From JAJRRH01 sp047638815 (GTDB taxonomy: Bacteria; Bacteroidota; Bacteroidia; Flavobacteriales_D; JABDKJ01), in contig JBLIMR010000034.1 of the NCBI GenBank assembly GCA_047638815.1, forward strand, positions 1-28,417: 28,417 nt of DNA, written 5' to 3'. Every line of letters begins with the position of its first letter. Position 1 is the first letter of the stretch. This document shows positions 8,606-16,513 of the stretch, piece by piece. Both the position numbers and the translations under genes were made by a program. The notes under the pieces are model-generated. The model did no database searches, was not told the origin of the DNA, and saw only the letters and a list, made by a program, of their open reading frames with translations.

Positions 8606-9757
8606 GTGAAAGAAACCAACTTCAAAGAGCAGTTTAATAGACTGGCAATTGCATATTTCTTGTTCTTTTTGGGATTCAATGCAATCATCCCAGAACTACC
8701 AAGTTTCTTGCGTTCTCTCGGTGGTGATGACTATCTTGGTTATATAATATCTCTGTTTGCCCTTTCCGCAATGCTGGCGAGACCAATAAGCGGTAAGCTT
8801 TCTGATAACATTGGAAGAAAGCCGATCATGATGATTGGCACTGCAATAGGTGTCATGGTATTGTTCCTTTACCCTTCCTTCCCTATTCTCATTGGATTTT
8901 TAGGTCTTCGATTTGCTCATGGACTGAGTGCTGGGTTTATGCCTACCGCTGCTGCTACAGCTGTATCAGATATTGTCCCTGAAGCAAAAATCGCAAAATA
9001 TATGGGTTATGTGGGCATGTTTGCGAGCACAGGCATGGCTATGGGTCCAGTAATAGGTAGCTGGGTAGCAATTGAATATGGAGTCAATGTTCTATTCTAT
9101 ATGAGTGGCGTTGTCACATTACTCGCCTTTTTTGCTTTGTTTTTTGTGAAAGAAAGTTTGCCTGAGCCAAAGGCATTTGAACTTAAACTATTGACTTTAA
9201 AAAGAAGTGATATTTTTGACAAGAAAGTATTGTTACCTGCGGTAATTATGGTTTTAACCGTACTTGGTTTTGGGGTCATTCTCACCCTTATCCCTGACTT
9301 CTCCGATCATCTTGGGATTAAAAACAGAGGTACCTTCTTCTTTATTTTCACCATTTTCTCCATTGGAATCAGATTTATCCTTTCCAATGCTTTTGATAAG
9401 TATCCTCGAACATTTTTATTGAAAATTGGCAGTTTCATAATGACTATAGCCCTTGTCTTACTTGCATATGTAGAGCTGAAATGGCAGTTTTATTGTATCG
9501 CTGCATTATCAGGTATTGCGGGTGGGATCAACTCCCCAATATTGTTTGCACTCACTATAGATGTTGCAGACAAACTCAATAAGAGTCGTGCCATATCAAC
9601 ATTATTTATTTCGTTAGAGTTAGGAATTCTGGTCGGAGCATATACTGCTGGAGCTATATTTGAAATTGAATCCCAGAATTACCGTCTGCCTATACTCATT
9701 GCTGGCTTGTGTTCTGGTTGCGCATTTGTGATTTTACAGTTTTGGAAAAAAAATTAG
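8606..9757 (+). CDS. Major facilitator superfamily transporter
   Basis: The 383-residue protein has about twelve hydrophobic segments and the MFS motif A between segments 2 and 3 (GKLSDNIGRKP, residues 63-73), with a central charged loop near residues 185-205. It starts with GTG. The size and motif place it with drug or small-solute efflux-type MFS carriers (DHA-like), but the substrate cannot be read from the sequence. It is divergent from the lipoprotein at 7925-8467 and ends 63 bases before the sigma factor gene. Confidence 0.9.
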   Translation: MKETNFKEQFNRLAIAYFLFFLGFNAIIPELPSFLRSLGGDDYLGYIISLFALSAMLARPISGKLSDNIGRKPIMMIGTAIGVMVLFLYPSFPILIGFLGLRFAHGLSAGFMPTAAATAVSDIVPEAKIAKYMGYVGMFASTGMAMGPVIGSWVAIEYGVNVLFYMSGVVTLLAFFALFFVKESLPEPKAFELKLLTLKRSDIFDKKVLLPAVIMVLTVLGFGVILTLIPDFSDHLGIKNRGTFFFIFTIFSIGIRFILSNAFDKYPRTFLLKIGSFIMTIALVLLAYVELKWQFYCIAALSGIAGGINSPILFALTIDVADKLNKSRAISTLFISLELGILVGAYTAGAIFEIESQNYRLPILIAGLCSGCAFVILQFWKKN

Positions 9758-9820
9758 TGACTTTAGTGAAAAGTTAGGTCTCAAGTTTATAACTATGATT
9801 ACAAGCCCAACTATTTAAAA

Positions 9821-10378
9821 TTGACCGAATTGACTGATGAGGAAATTATTGCCAGCATAACTGGTGGTGGTGATCCTCAAAAATTTGGAATACTGTATGA
9901 TAGATACAGCAACAAGGTATACCGCAAGTGTATTTCCTTCACCGATGACGAAGCCATCGCCAAGGATTTGACGCACGATGTATTTATCAAGGTATTTCTT
10001 GCGCTTTCCAAGTTCAAAGGTGATTCGAAGTTCTCTACATGGTTGTACAGCATTACGTACAATTTGTGTGTTGACTTTGTCAATAAGAGAAATAGAACTA
10101 GAACGAAAACCATTGAAGATGAAGATGTAATAACCGAGTCGATGGATGATGCGCATGAAAAAATTCTTATGGATCTTAGAGCAAGCAGGCTTAAAATGAT
10201 TCTTGAGGAAATGAAAGTAGAGAATAAAATGTTGCTTTTAATGAAGTACCAAGATGGCAGTTCCATTACAGAAATAATGGCAATGACAGGAAAGAAAGAG
10301 AGCGCAGTGAAGATGGCAATAAAAAGAGCAAGACAAGAAGCCGTGAATATTTATGAAAATAAATATCAAGACGAATAA
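9821..10378 (+). CDS. ECF-type RNA polymerase sigma factor
   Basis: The 185-residue protein has sigma region 2 (about residues 25-90; DRYSNKVYRKC, then DLTHDVFIKVFLALSKFKGDSKFSTWLYSITYNL) and region 4 (about residues 125-180) with a helix-turn-helix of the form SSITEIMAMTGKKESAVKMAIKRARQE. Region 3 is absent, as in group 4 (ECF) factors. No in-frame ATG or GTG is available before region 2; a TTG at 9821 or at 9830 must be the start. No zinc-finger or membrane anti-sigma gene follows; instead a 64-residue protein and a channel gene lie directly behind it, which is unusual and is discussed in the findings. Confidence 0.92.
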   Translation: MTELTDEEIIASITGGGDPQKFGILYDRYSNKVYRKCISFTDDEAIAKDLTHDVFIKVFLALSKFKGDSKFSTWLYSITYNLCVDFVNKRNRTRTKTIEDEDVITESMDDAHEKILMDLRASRLKMILEEMKVENKMLLLMKYQDGSSITEIMAMTGKKESAVKMAIKRARQEAVNIYENKYQDE

Positions 10379-10388
10379 ATAGGAAAAG

Positions 10389-10583
10389 ATGAGCAATCCG
10401 TTTAAAATAATCGAATCCACAGAGGAGGCCCCAAAGGGCCTCCGTGGTGAGGTGATGTCTTCAACTGAATCAGCTGTGCTTATGCTACGCTTTGTTCAAT
10501 TATTTGTTGGTGATTATGCCGCATCTGCACTTGTTAAATTAAAGATAGAACCTAAAGACGATCAAGATAACACGAACCAATAA
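10389..10583 (+). CDS. Small 64-residue protein between sigma factor and channel genes
   Basis: The frame begins 10 bases after the sigma gene stop and its TAA overlaps the ATG of the channel gene (TAATG), so it sits in the operon as a real gene would. The protein has an N-terminal part with PFKIIE and a PKGLRGEVM segment, then a hydrophobic-amphipathic helix (about residues 25-50, ESAVLMLRFVQLFVGDYAAS), and a charged tail. It has no signal peptide, cysteine or clear membrane span. I do not recognise a named family. Its position suggests a regulator or partner of the sigma factor, which is inference. The gene contains a strong GC hairpin at 10424-10443. Confidence 0.65.
   Translation: MSNPFKIIESTEEAPKGLRGEVMSSTESAVLMLRFVQLFVGDYAASALVKLKIEPKDDQDNTNQ
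10424..10443 (+). other. GC-rich perfect hairpin inside the small gene
   Basis: GGAGGCCC (10424-10431) and GGGCCTCC (10436-10443) form a perfect 8-bp stem with a CAAA loop. It stands out in an AT-rich genome and lies 35 bases into the coding region. No T-run follows, so it is not an intrinsic terminator. It could affect mRNA stability or translation of the operon, or be a chance result of codon choice. Confidence 0.6.
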
Positions 10584-11416
10584 TGAACACATTAGAACTT
10601 TTAAAGAACGCTGTAAATAATTCAATCACTGGATTGTTTGACATGATGTCGAATGCATTGCCCGGTATTATAGGAGCAATAGTCGTACTCATCGTATTTT
10701 GGATTATTGCCAAAATAATTAAATGGATTGTAAAAAACATATTGAAAAAGGCACAGATTGATACTCTTTCTGAAAAAATGGAATTGGATTTAATTCTTAA
10801 AAAGGCTGGCATCAAAAGTAAATTATCTGCTTTTCTTAGTGGATTACTATATTGGTTAATCCTTTTGTTTGGAATAATTGTAGCATCTGAAATTATAGGT
10901 ATTCCCACATTTACACTAGGAGTTGCTACCATCGTTGGATACTTGCCAAAACTTGCTGCAGCATTTATCATCTTTTTGCTGGGTATCTTCATCTCCGACA
11001 TGGTCAAGAATATGGTTTTATCGGCTACTGCATCCATTGGGCTTTCAGGAGGTAAAGTTATTGCCAATATCATTTATTATGTTCTATTGATATTCATTTC
11101 AATTACCGCATTGAATCAAACCGGTATTGATACTGGTATTATTACTTCAAACCTTACTTTAATATTCGGTTCCATGCTGGTTGCATTCGCAATCTCTTAC
11201 GGATTTGCGTCAAAAGAAATATTAACCAATGTATTGTCATCTTTTTATGGAAAAGATAGATTTAAAGTCGGAATGACAATCAAGATTAACGGAACTACTG
11301 GAACTATTATAAAGATTGATAGTCTTTCAGTAACACTAAAAACTAAAGAAAACACAAAAATAATACCCGTCAAAAATCTCGTCACCGAAGAAATAGAGAT
11401 ATTGGACGAAATATAA
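10583..11416 (+). CDS. Small mechanosensitive (MscS-like) ion channel protein
   Basis: The 277-residue inner-membrane protein has about five hydrophobic segments: near residues 20-42 (IIGAIVVLIVFWIIAKII), 80-105, 110-140, 150-175 and 180-205. A short cytosolic beta-domain follows (DRFKVGMTIKINGTTGTIIKIDSLSVTLKT, about residues 230-260), which resembles the MscS beta-domain. It lacks the large C-terminal vestibule of E. coli MscS and looks like the conserved-TM-helix/MscS-related proteins of bacteria. A role in turgor or ion release is likely; gating and selectivity cannot be told. It is probably co-expressed with the sigma factor and the 64-residue protein. Confidence 0.83.
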   Translation: MNTLELLKNAVNNSITGLFDMMSNALPGIIGAIVVLIVFWIIAKIIKWIVKNILKKAQIDTLSEKMELDLILKKAGIKSKLSAFLSGLLYWLILLFGIIVASEIIGIPTFTLGVATIVGYLPKLAAAFIIFLLGIFISDMVKNMVLSATASIGLSGGKVIANIIYYVLLIFISITALNQTGIDTGIITSNLTLIFGSMLVAFAISYGFASKEILTNVLSSFYGKDRFKVGMTIKINGTTGTIIKIDSLSVTLKTKENTKIIPVKNLVTEEIEILDEI

Positions 11417-11460
11417 CCTGGGTCACGTCAATTTATTAGAAATTAAAATCAAAAACAACG

Positions 11461-11489
11461 TTTCGAAGCTAGAAATCTTACTATTTTTA
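11461..11489 (+). promoter_or_regulatory. Weak promoter-like sequence before the DUF3078 gene
   Basis: TTTC (11461-11464), 17 bases, TATTTTTA (11482-11489) differs from TTTG/TAnnTTTG at one position in each box. It would give a leader of roughly 40 bases before the ATG at 11536. A promoter is expected here because the 119-base gap separates functionally different genes. Confidence 0.3.
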
Positions 11490-11535
11490 GCACAAATAAA
11501 TATTGATGACCATTATTAATTTTTAACATACAATT

Positions 11536-12489
11536 ATGAAAATCAAATCGTTACTAATAGCGACATTACTTTTATCGTCAGCATCATTTGCTCAGGAAAC
11601 TGCTGTTGCAGATACAACTTGGAAAACAGGAGGTCTGTTTTCCTTAGGTTTCAACCAAGTATCACTAACTAATTGGGCTGCCGGTGGAATTAGTTCCGTT
11701 TCCGGAAACGGCATCCTTAGCCTCTTTGGAAACTACGCAAAAAACAACAAATCTTGGGATAACACATTGGATATTGGTTATGGACTTCTGAAGCAAGGTG
11801 ATGGAGATCTAACTAAAACTGATGATAGAGTAGAACTTGCTTCAAAGTACGGAATACAAGCTTGGAACGAAAAGTGGTACTATTCGGCATTGGGAAGTTT
11901 TAGAACTCAGTTTACCGAGGGATTGGGAACACCTTTTGCATCCAGTGACTCGCTTGATGGTAAGCCTATACTAGTAACACCTAAAATTTCTGATATTTTA
12001 GCTCCTGGATATGGTATTCTTGCTCTTGGTTTGGATCATAAGCCGAATGATAACTTCACATTATTCATATCACCTGTGACTGCAAAATTTACAGTTGTAG
12101 GTGTTGAAGAACTTGCGGATGTTGGTGCGTTTGGTGTTGATGCTGGAGATTTTGATGAGAATGGAAATATCATTGAAGGAACGGGATCAAACTCTAGAAC
12201 AGAATTAGGAGCATATTTGAAAGCGGCATATGCTAAGGACATAATGGAAAACATTACGTTATTGACCAAAATTGATTTGTTTACGAACTACAAGGATAAC
12301 CCATTCACTAGAACGGATGTAAACTGGGAATTACTTCTTGGAATGAAAGTAAACAAATACATTAATGTGAATCTAGGCTTCCAGGCTATCTACGATCATG
12401 ATATCACCATAAAAGATGATAAAGATAAAGAAGGACCAAGATTGCAATTCAAAGAATTGTTTGGAATAGGATTCGCCTACGAACTTTAA
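11536..12489 (+). CDS. DUF3078 family outer-membrane protein
   Basis: The 317-residue protein has a signal peptide (KSLLIATLLLSSASFAQ) and the family hallmark near the mature N terminus: WKTGGLFSLGFNQVSLTNWAAGG, followed by NTLDIGYGLLKQG. DUF3078 proteins are restricted to Bacteroidota and are predicted to be beta-barrels in the outer membrane. The rest alternates short amphipathic strands and ends with an aromatic-rich stretch (GIGFAYEL), as barrel proteins often do. No function is established for the family. A small periplasmic protein gene follows after 33 bases and may be co-expressed. Confidence 0.88.
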   Translation: MKIKSLLIATLLLSSASFAQETAVADTTWKTGGLFSLGFNQVSLTNWAAGGISSVSGNGILSLFGNYAKNNKSWDNTLDIGYGLLKQGDGDLTKTDDRVELASKYGIQAWNEKWYYSALGSFRTQFTEGLGTPFASSDSLDGKPILVTPKISDILAPGYGILALGLDHKPNDNFTLFISPVTAKFTVVGVEELADVGAFGVDAGDFDENGNIIEGTGSNSRTELGAYLKAAYAKDIMENITLLTKIDLFTNYKDNPFTRTDVNWELLLGMKVNKYINVNLGFQAIYDHDITIKDDKDKEGPRLQFKELFGIGFAYEL

Positions 12490-12522
12490 ATAAAATACAC
12501 TTAAATCTAATATATTTATATC

Positions 12523-12939
12523 ATGAAAAATACAATTTTAATTGCCCTAGCCCTATTTTTAATGGGAACAGTAAATGTGACTGCACAAGACAAAAAAGTA
12601 GATCGTGTGAAACAACAAGTTGAAAATTTAAATTCGACTTTGAACCTAGATGATGTTCAGATGAAGAAAGTTACTGCCATATATCAAGAGACAGAAGTGA
12701 AACTTGAAGATCTTAAAGGAAAATTGATTTCAATGAGAGAGAGAAAAGTTAATCTTAAAACTGGTGATGAAAAAGCAGTAGAAGAATTCAACACAGACTA
12801 TACCGCTATGATGGGTGAACGTAAAAGCATCATGGATGATAGAAAAACTGCTGTTTCAAGTATTTTGAATGATGAGCAGAAAGTAAAGTTTGAGCCTAAG
12901 ACTAAAGCCTCTACTAAAAAATCAGTGAGCGGTAAATAA
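12523..12939 (+). CDS. Small periplasmic helical protein, Spy/CpxP-like
   Basis: The 138-residue protein has a signal peptide (ILIALALFLMGTVNVTA, cut before QDKK) and a mature part that is almost entirely charged helix. The layout resembles the Spy/CpxP/periplasmic heavy-metal-sensor group: a helix ending in NLDDVQMKKVTAIYQE, a central helix with RERKVNL, and a closing helix with ILNDEQKVKF. The LTxxQ-like elements appear as LDDVQ and LNDEQ. In that group the proteins act as chaperones or stress sensors; here this is only an analogy. A strong terminator lies 26 bases after the stop. Confidence 0.65.
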   Translation: MKNTILIALALFLMGTVNVTAQDKKVDRVKQQVENLNSTLNLDDVQMKKVTAIYQETEVKLEDLKGKLISMRERKVNLKTGDEKAVEEFNTDYTAMMGERKSIMDDRKTAVSSILNDEQKVKFEPKTKASTKKSVSGK

Positions 12940-12964
12940 ATTTATTTTCGTTCCACTAAAATTC

Positions 12965-13001
12965 AACTCCCGTTACTTTCAAGTAGCGGGAGTTTTTTTT
13001 A
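12965..13001 (+). terminator. Rho-independent terminator
   Basis: A 12-bp stem (arms 12965-12976 and 12983-12994, one G-U pair) with a six-base loop is followed by a run of eight T residues. It closes the DUF3078/Spy-like unit. Confidence 0.92.
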
Positions 13002-13073
13002 TAGCACACAAGTAATACACCATGGTCTTGTGAATCTTTAAAAAATAAAAGAGATAAAAAATAGTTTTAGTAT

Positions 13074-13081
13074 TAAATTTG
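13074..13081 (+). promoter_or_regulatory. -7 box (TAAATTTG) before the FtsE-type gene
   Basis: TAAATTTG matches TAnnTTTG exactly, but no -33 box is seen at the right distance. Its last three bases are the first possible TTG start of the ATPase gene. If the box is used, translation must begin at the next TTG (13097). Confidence 0.3.
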
Positions 13082-13096
13082 AAAAAAATATCGCTT

Positions 13097-13777
13097 TTGA
13101 GTTCTCCAATAGTCAGTTTAAAAAACGTTAGCATTTATCAGAAGAAAGCTTTGATTCTAAAAGATGTAAATCTTGAAATCAATCCGGGTGAGTTTATTTA
13201 CCTCATTGGTAAAACTGGAAGTGGCAAAAGCAGCCTGCTCAAGACCATCTATGGGGAATTGCCACTTACAGAAGGACTGGGCTCAGTTTGTGATTTTGAT
13301 CTAAACAATCTTAAAAGTAAAAAAGTACCATACCTCAGAAGAAAACTTGGAATTGTTTTTCAAGACTTCGAATTATTGATGGACCGTTCAGTAAACGAAA
13401 ACCTTGATTTTGTCATGAAAGCGACCGGTTGGAAAAACAAAAGTGAGGCAGTAAAAAGAAGAGATGATGTGTTAGAAAGTGTACGTCTTGAGAATAAGGG
13501 ATACAAAATGCCACATGAACTATCAGGGGGAGAACAACAAAGAGTTGTTATTGCCAGAGCATTATTGAACGATCCTGAATTAATTTTGGCGGATGAACCT
13601 ACAGGAAATCTCGATCCAGAAACGACTGAAGAAATCCTCAATTTATTGGTTTCTATCAGCCAAAGAGGCAAAGCAATTATTATGGCCACACATGATTACT
13701 CCCATATGTCAAACTATTCGACCCGCATAATTCAATGTTCGGATTGTCGACTGCATGAGGCTCAGATAGCACAGTAG
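13097..13777 (+). CDS. ftsE: FtsE-type ABC transporter ATP-binding protein
   Basis: This is an ABC ATPase with Walker A GKTGSGKSS, Q-loop VFQDFELL, signature LSGGEQQRVVIARALL, Walker B LILADEPTGNLD and the switch histidine in MATHDYS. The overall form (VSLKNVSIYQ, then GEFIYLIGKTGSGKSS) is that of cell-division ATPases FtsE in Bacteroidota, which pair with FtsX to control cell-wall hydrolases. No ATG exists; TTG codons at 13079 and 13097 are possible. I prefer 13097 (226 residues) because the protein then begins like relatives, with a few residues before VSLKNV, and because of the -7 box at 13074-13081. No ftsX is adjacent. LolD-like ATPases are the main alternative. Confidence 0.82.
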   Translation: MSSPIVSLKNVSIYQKKALILKDVNLEINPGEFIYLIGKTGSGKSSLLKTIYGELPLTEGLGSVCDFDLNNLKSKKVPYLRRKLGIVFQDFELLMDRSVNENLDFVMKATGWKNKSEAVKRRDDVLESVRLENKGYKMPHELSGGEQQRVVIARALLNDPELILADEPTGNLDPETTEEILNLLVSISQRGKAIIMATHDYSHMSNYSTRIIQCSDCRLHEAQIAQ

Positions 13778-14875
13778 CTAGAAATACTTTTTAAGTTTCT
13801 CTTCCTCTTTTTCCCAATTCAATTGATCTTTTGCCTTTAATGCGTTGTTAGAATATTTTTTATATAGCTCTTCATTACTAAGAATGCTCATCACTTGATT
13901 AGCAGCTTCTGATGCCATTCTCGACTTAATCACCTCCCCTACCACATAATCATTAACTACTGCACTCATTTCTGGCAGATTCGATACGAGCATTGGAATT
14001 CCCGCATGGATATAGTCAAATATTTTATTTGGTAAAGCATACCGATAGTTCAGTCCTATATCTTCCTCAAGGCTAAATCCTAAATCACACTGTTCCGTAT
14101 ATGACCGCAATTCATCAGGGGGACATTTCCCCATACATGTTACATTTTCTTGCAATGAAAGATCAACGATAATTTTATCAATACGAACTTTAATATCTCC
14201 ATCCCCGAACAAGTACAAATGACAATCCGGCAAGAATTGCATCATCTCCACCATCAATTCAATCCCTCTATGGACATTGATTGCTCCTTGGTATATCAAT
14301 TTTTTCTTCCCAATTAAATCTTTTGTAATCTTCACTTTATTCGCGGCCAATTTGGGAAGGTTTCTGATCACCCCCATCTCAATATTATACTCCTTTTTAT
14401 ATATCCCTGCGATGGAATCACAAACAGTATAACTGTGCTTCACTTTTGGTAAAATCCTTCTTTCCAAATACAACCAAACTTTACGCGCAGAACGACCTAC
14501 AAGTTCAGGAACCTCCGTAAAGTATTCATGACTATCATAAACCAACTTTGTTGTTGATCTATTGAAAATGTGATAGAGATGTCCTGCCAATAAAGTGTCT
14601 AAGTCATTGGATAATATAACATCTGGTTTTTCCTTAATCAATATCCTAAATATGCCAATGTTTAACATCAAATAAAACAGCGGGCCATTATTGAAGATCA
14701 ATTTTAGGCGTTTGGTTTTATATGATCTTTCTATCTTTTTTGATTTTGACAGCTCGCGCCCAACCAAAACAACCTCATATTCCAGGTTGGATAAACTTTC
14801 GCAAATCCTTTCCACTCTCTGATCTGTAACAAGATCATTACTGACACTAACAACTATTTTCTTTGATAAACCCAA
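13778..14875 (-). CDS. Glycosyltransferase, GT4-like (GT-B fold)
   Basis: The 365-residue cytoplasmic or membrane-associated protein has two Rossmann-like halves. The N-terminal half begins with VVSVSNDLVTDQRVERIC and contains DVILSNDLDTLLAG and KLVYDSHEYFTEVPEL. The donor-binding half has LIYQGAINVHRGIELMVEMM, YLFGDGD and the motif LEEDIGLNYRYALPNKIFDYIHAG, with the Glu expected for GT4-type sugar-nucleotide binding. The acceptor and product, likely a surface glycan or glycolipid, cannot be told. The start is TTG at 14875; there is no ATG in the open stretch upstream. The stop codon lies back to back with that of ftsE, with no spacer. Confidence 0.87.
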   Translation of the reverse strand: MGLSKKIVVSVSNDLVTDQRVERICESLSNLEYEVVLVGRELSKSKKIERSYKTKRLKLIFNNGPLFYLMLNIGIFRILIKEKPDVILSNDLDTLLAGHLYHIFNRSTTKLVYDSHEYFTEVPELVGRSARKVWLYLERRILPKVKHSYTVCDSIAGIYKKEYNIEMGVIRNLPKLAANKVKITKDLIGKKKLIYQGAINVHRGIELMVEMMQFLPDCHLYLFGDGDIKVRIDKIIVDLSLQENVTCMGKCPPDELRSYTEQCDLGFSLEEDIGLNYRYALPNKIFDYIHAGIPMLVSNLPEMSAVVNDYVVGEVIKSRMASEAANQVMSILSNEELYKKYSNNALKAKDQLNWEKEEEKLKKYF

Positions 14876-15022
14876 CGTAAATAAACGATACCTTATTTGT
14901 TTGAAATTATGGAATGAAACAATGGTTCATCCCTTAATAACACAATATAGTTCAATATATTTTGTTGAAAGCATTTTACACTTTTAAAAATCCTCTGACA
15001 TTTTTTTGATCACTTTTATAAA

Positions 15023-16042
15023 ATGGATCTCAACCTAAAACGAAATACTTCAATGTTGCCTTATAACACCTTTGGCATTGATGTCTCGGCAGAATATTTT
15101 CACGCTTTTAATAGTGCTTCCGACCTATCATCAATATTAGTGAGTTCAGAAATAAAATCTAAAGAATTATTAGTTCTAGGAGGCGGAAGCAACATTCTTC
15201 TCACCAAAAACTTTCCAGGAGTAGTCCTTAAGAATGAAATCGAAGGGTTCGAATTGATTCATGAAGATGACGAACATTATTTCGTTAAAGTGGGCGCTGG
15301 TATGGCTTGGCATGACTTTGTATTGAAATGCATTGATAATGAATATGCTGGGGTTGAGAATTTATCATTAATCCCAGGTAATGTAGGTGCTGCTCCAATG
15401 CAAAACATTGGGGCCTACGGTGTTGAGCTAAAAGATGTGTTTGTAACACTGGAAGCAATGGAAATTGATAGTGGCAAAATTAAAGCATTTGACAAATCAG
15501 AATGCAATTTCGGTTATCGAGAAAGTGTTTTCAAAAAGGAACTAAAAGGCCAGTTTATCATTCTTAATGTCACTTTCAAGCTAAATAAGAATCCCGAATT
15601 CAAAACAAGTTATGGCGCTATTACAGATGAGTTGACAAGACTTGGTGGAGAATTGACGATTGCTAAAATTAGTCAGGCGGTCATTAATATTCGTCAATCC
15701 AAACTTCCTGATCCAAAAAAGATTGGTAATGCAGGAAGTTTTTTCAAAAACCCAGTGATTCCAAAGAAGGATGCGGAAGTACTAAATCTCAAATTTCCTG
15801 AAATGGTCATTTACCCAGTTGGCAATGCGGAAGCCAAAGTTGCTGCGGGTTGGCTGATAGATAATTTGGGTTGGAAAGGTAAAATGTTCGATAATTTCGG
15901 TGTACATGACAAGCAAGCACTAGTTCTAGTGAATCATGGTGGTGCCTCAGGTAGAGATATTTACGACCTCTCTGAAAGAATAATCCAATCTGTGCAGAAA
16001 GCCTATGGTATAACCCTACATCGAGAAGTCAACATTTACTAG
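15023..16042 (+). CDS. murB: UDP-N-acetylenolpyruvoylglucosamine reductase
   Basis: This FAD enzyme reduces the enolpyruvyl group to form UDP-N-acetylmuramate, the second committed step of peptidoglycan synthesis. The 339 residues match type I MurB in length. The FAD-binding part shows VLGGGSNILL and IPGNVGAAPMQNIGAYG. Catalytic residues correspond to R166 (GYRESVF), S239 (GNAGSFFKNP) and E335 (HREVNIY). The NTFGI start is typical. The 147 bases upstream hold no clear promoter match. DUF3467 and metK genes follow on the same strand. Confidence 0.96.
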   Translation: MDLNLKRNTSMLPYNTFGIDVSAEYFHAFNSASDLSSILVSSEIKSKELLVLGGGSNILLTKNFPGVVLKNEIEGFELIHEDDEHYFVKVGAGMAWHDFVLKCIDNEYAGVENLSLIPGNVGAAPMQNIGAYGVELKDVFVTLEAMEIDSGKIKAFDKSECNFGYRESVFKKELKGQFIILNVTFKLNKNPEFKTSYGAITDELTRLGGELTIAKISQAVINIRQSKLPDPKKIGNAGSFFKNPVIPKKDAEVLNLKFPEMVIYPVGNAEAKVAAGWLIDNLGWKGKMFDNFGVHDKQALVLVNHGGASGRDIYDLSERIIQSVQKAYGITLHREVNIY

Positions 16043-16088
16043 GAATCTCTATATGTAATACTTAATTTTACTTCTCAAAATAAGCAAT

Positions 16089-16406
16089 ATGGCAGAAGAA
16101 AATAAGAAAGGAAAACTAAACATCGAATTATCTGAAGAAATTGCAGATGGAATCTATTCCAATCTTGCTATTATAACACATTCTCATGCGGAATTTGTAA
16201 TGGATTTCATCAGAATGATGCCAGGAGTTCCTAAAGCCAAAGTGAAGTCCCGTGTTGTAATCACCCCTGAACATGCCAAAAGATTGATGAAAGCACTAAT
16301 GGACAATGTGAAAAAATATGAGAACCAACATGGTCCTATTAAAGCTAGTCCAGCCCCTGAGCATGTTATTCCAATGAATTTTTCTGGCCCTAAAGGAGAA
16401 GCCTAG
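16089..16406 (+). CDS. DUF3467 family protein
   Basis: The 105-residue cytoplasmic protein contains the whole DUF3467 core: SNLAIITHSHAEFVMDFIRMMPGVPKAKVKSRVVITPEHAKRLMKAL, here broken between SNLAII and ITPEH for clarity of its two parts. Confidence 0.4.
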   Translation: MAEENKKGKLNIELSEEIADGIYSNLAIITHSHAEFVMDFIRMMPGVPKAKVKSRVVITPEHAKRLMKALMDNVKKYENQHGPIKASPAPEHVIPMNFSGPKGEA

Positions 16407-16479
16407 GATAATTGTAAAATCTATAAGATCAATCCTATTTTCCATTTCTAATAACCCTATTCATTTCAAATAAGTTTTA

Positions 16480-16487
16480 TAGCTTTG
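16480..16487 (+). promoter_or_regulatory. -7 box (TAGCTTTG) upstream of metK
   Basis: TAGCTTTG matches TAnnTTTG exactly, 26 bases before the metK ATG. No -33 box is seen at the expected spacing. The 107-base gap shows no SAM-riboswitch-like fold or terminator that I can recognise. Confidence 0.4.
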
Positions 16488-16513
16488 ATGCGAATTATTA
16501 ACTGCGTATAACC

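Noticed and set aside
10552..11073. Long open frame on the minus strand opposite the channel gene
   Set aside because: The plus-strand MscS-like protein is clearly coding; the opposite frame has low complexity, no promoter and no domain pattern.
14905..14945. Short inverted repeat (ATGAA/TTCAT) between the glycosyltransferase and murB
   Set aside because: Five-base arms in AT-rich DNA are expected by chance and no promoter lies in register with them.
16407..16513. Possible SAM riboswitch before metK
   Set aside because: The gap is only 107 bases and I find no kink-turn, conserved core or terminator/antiterminator arrangement; only a -7 box is supported.
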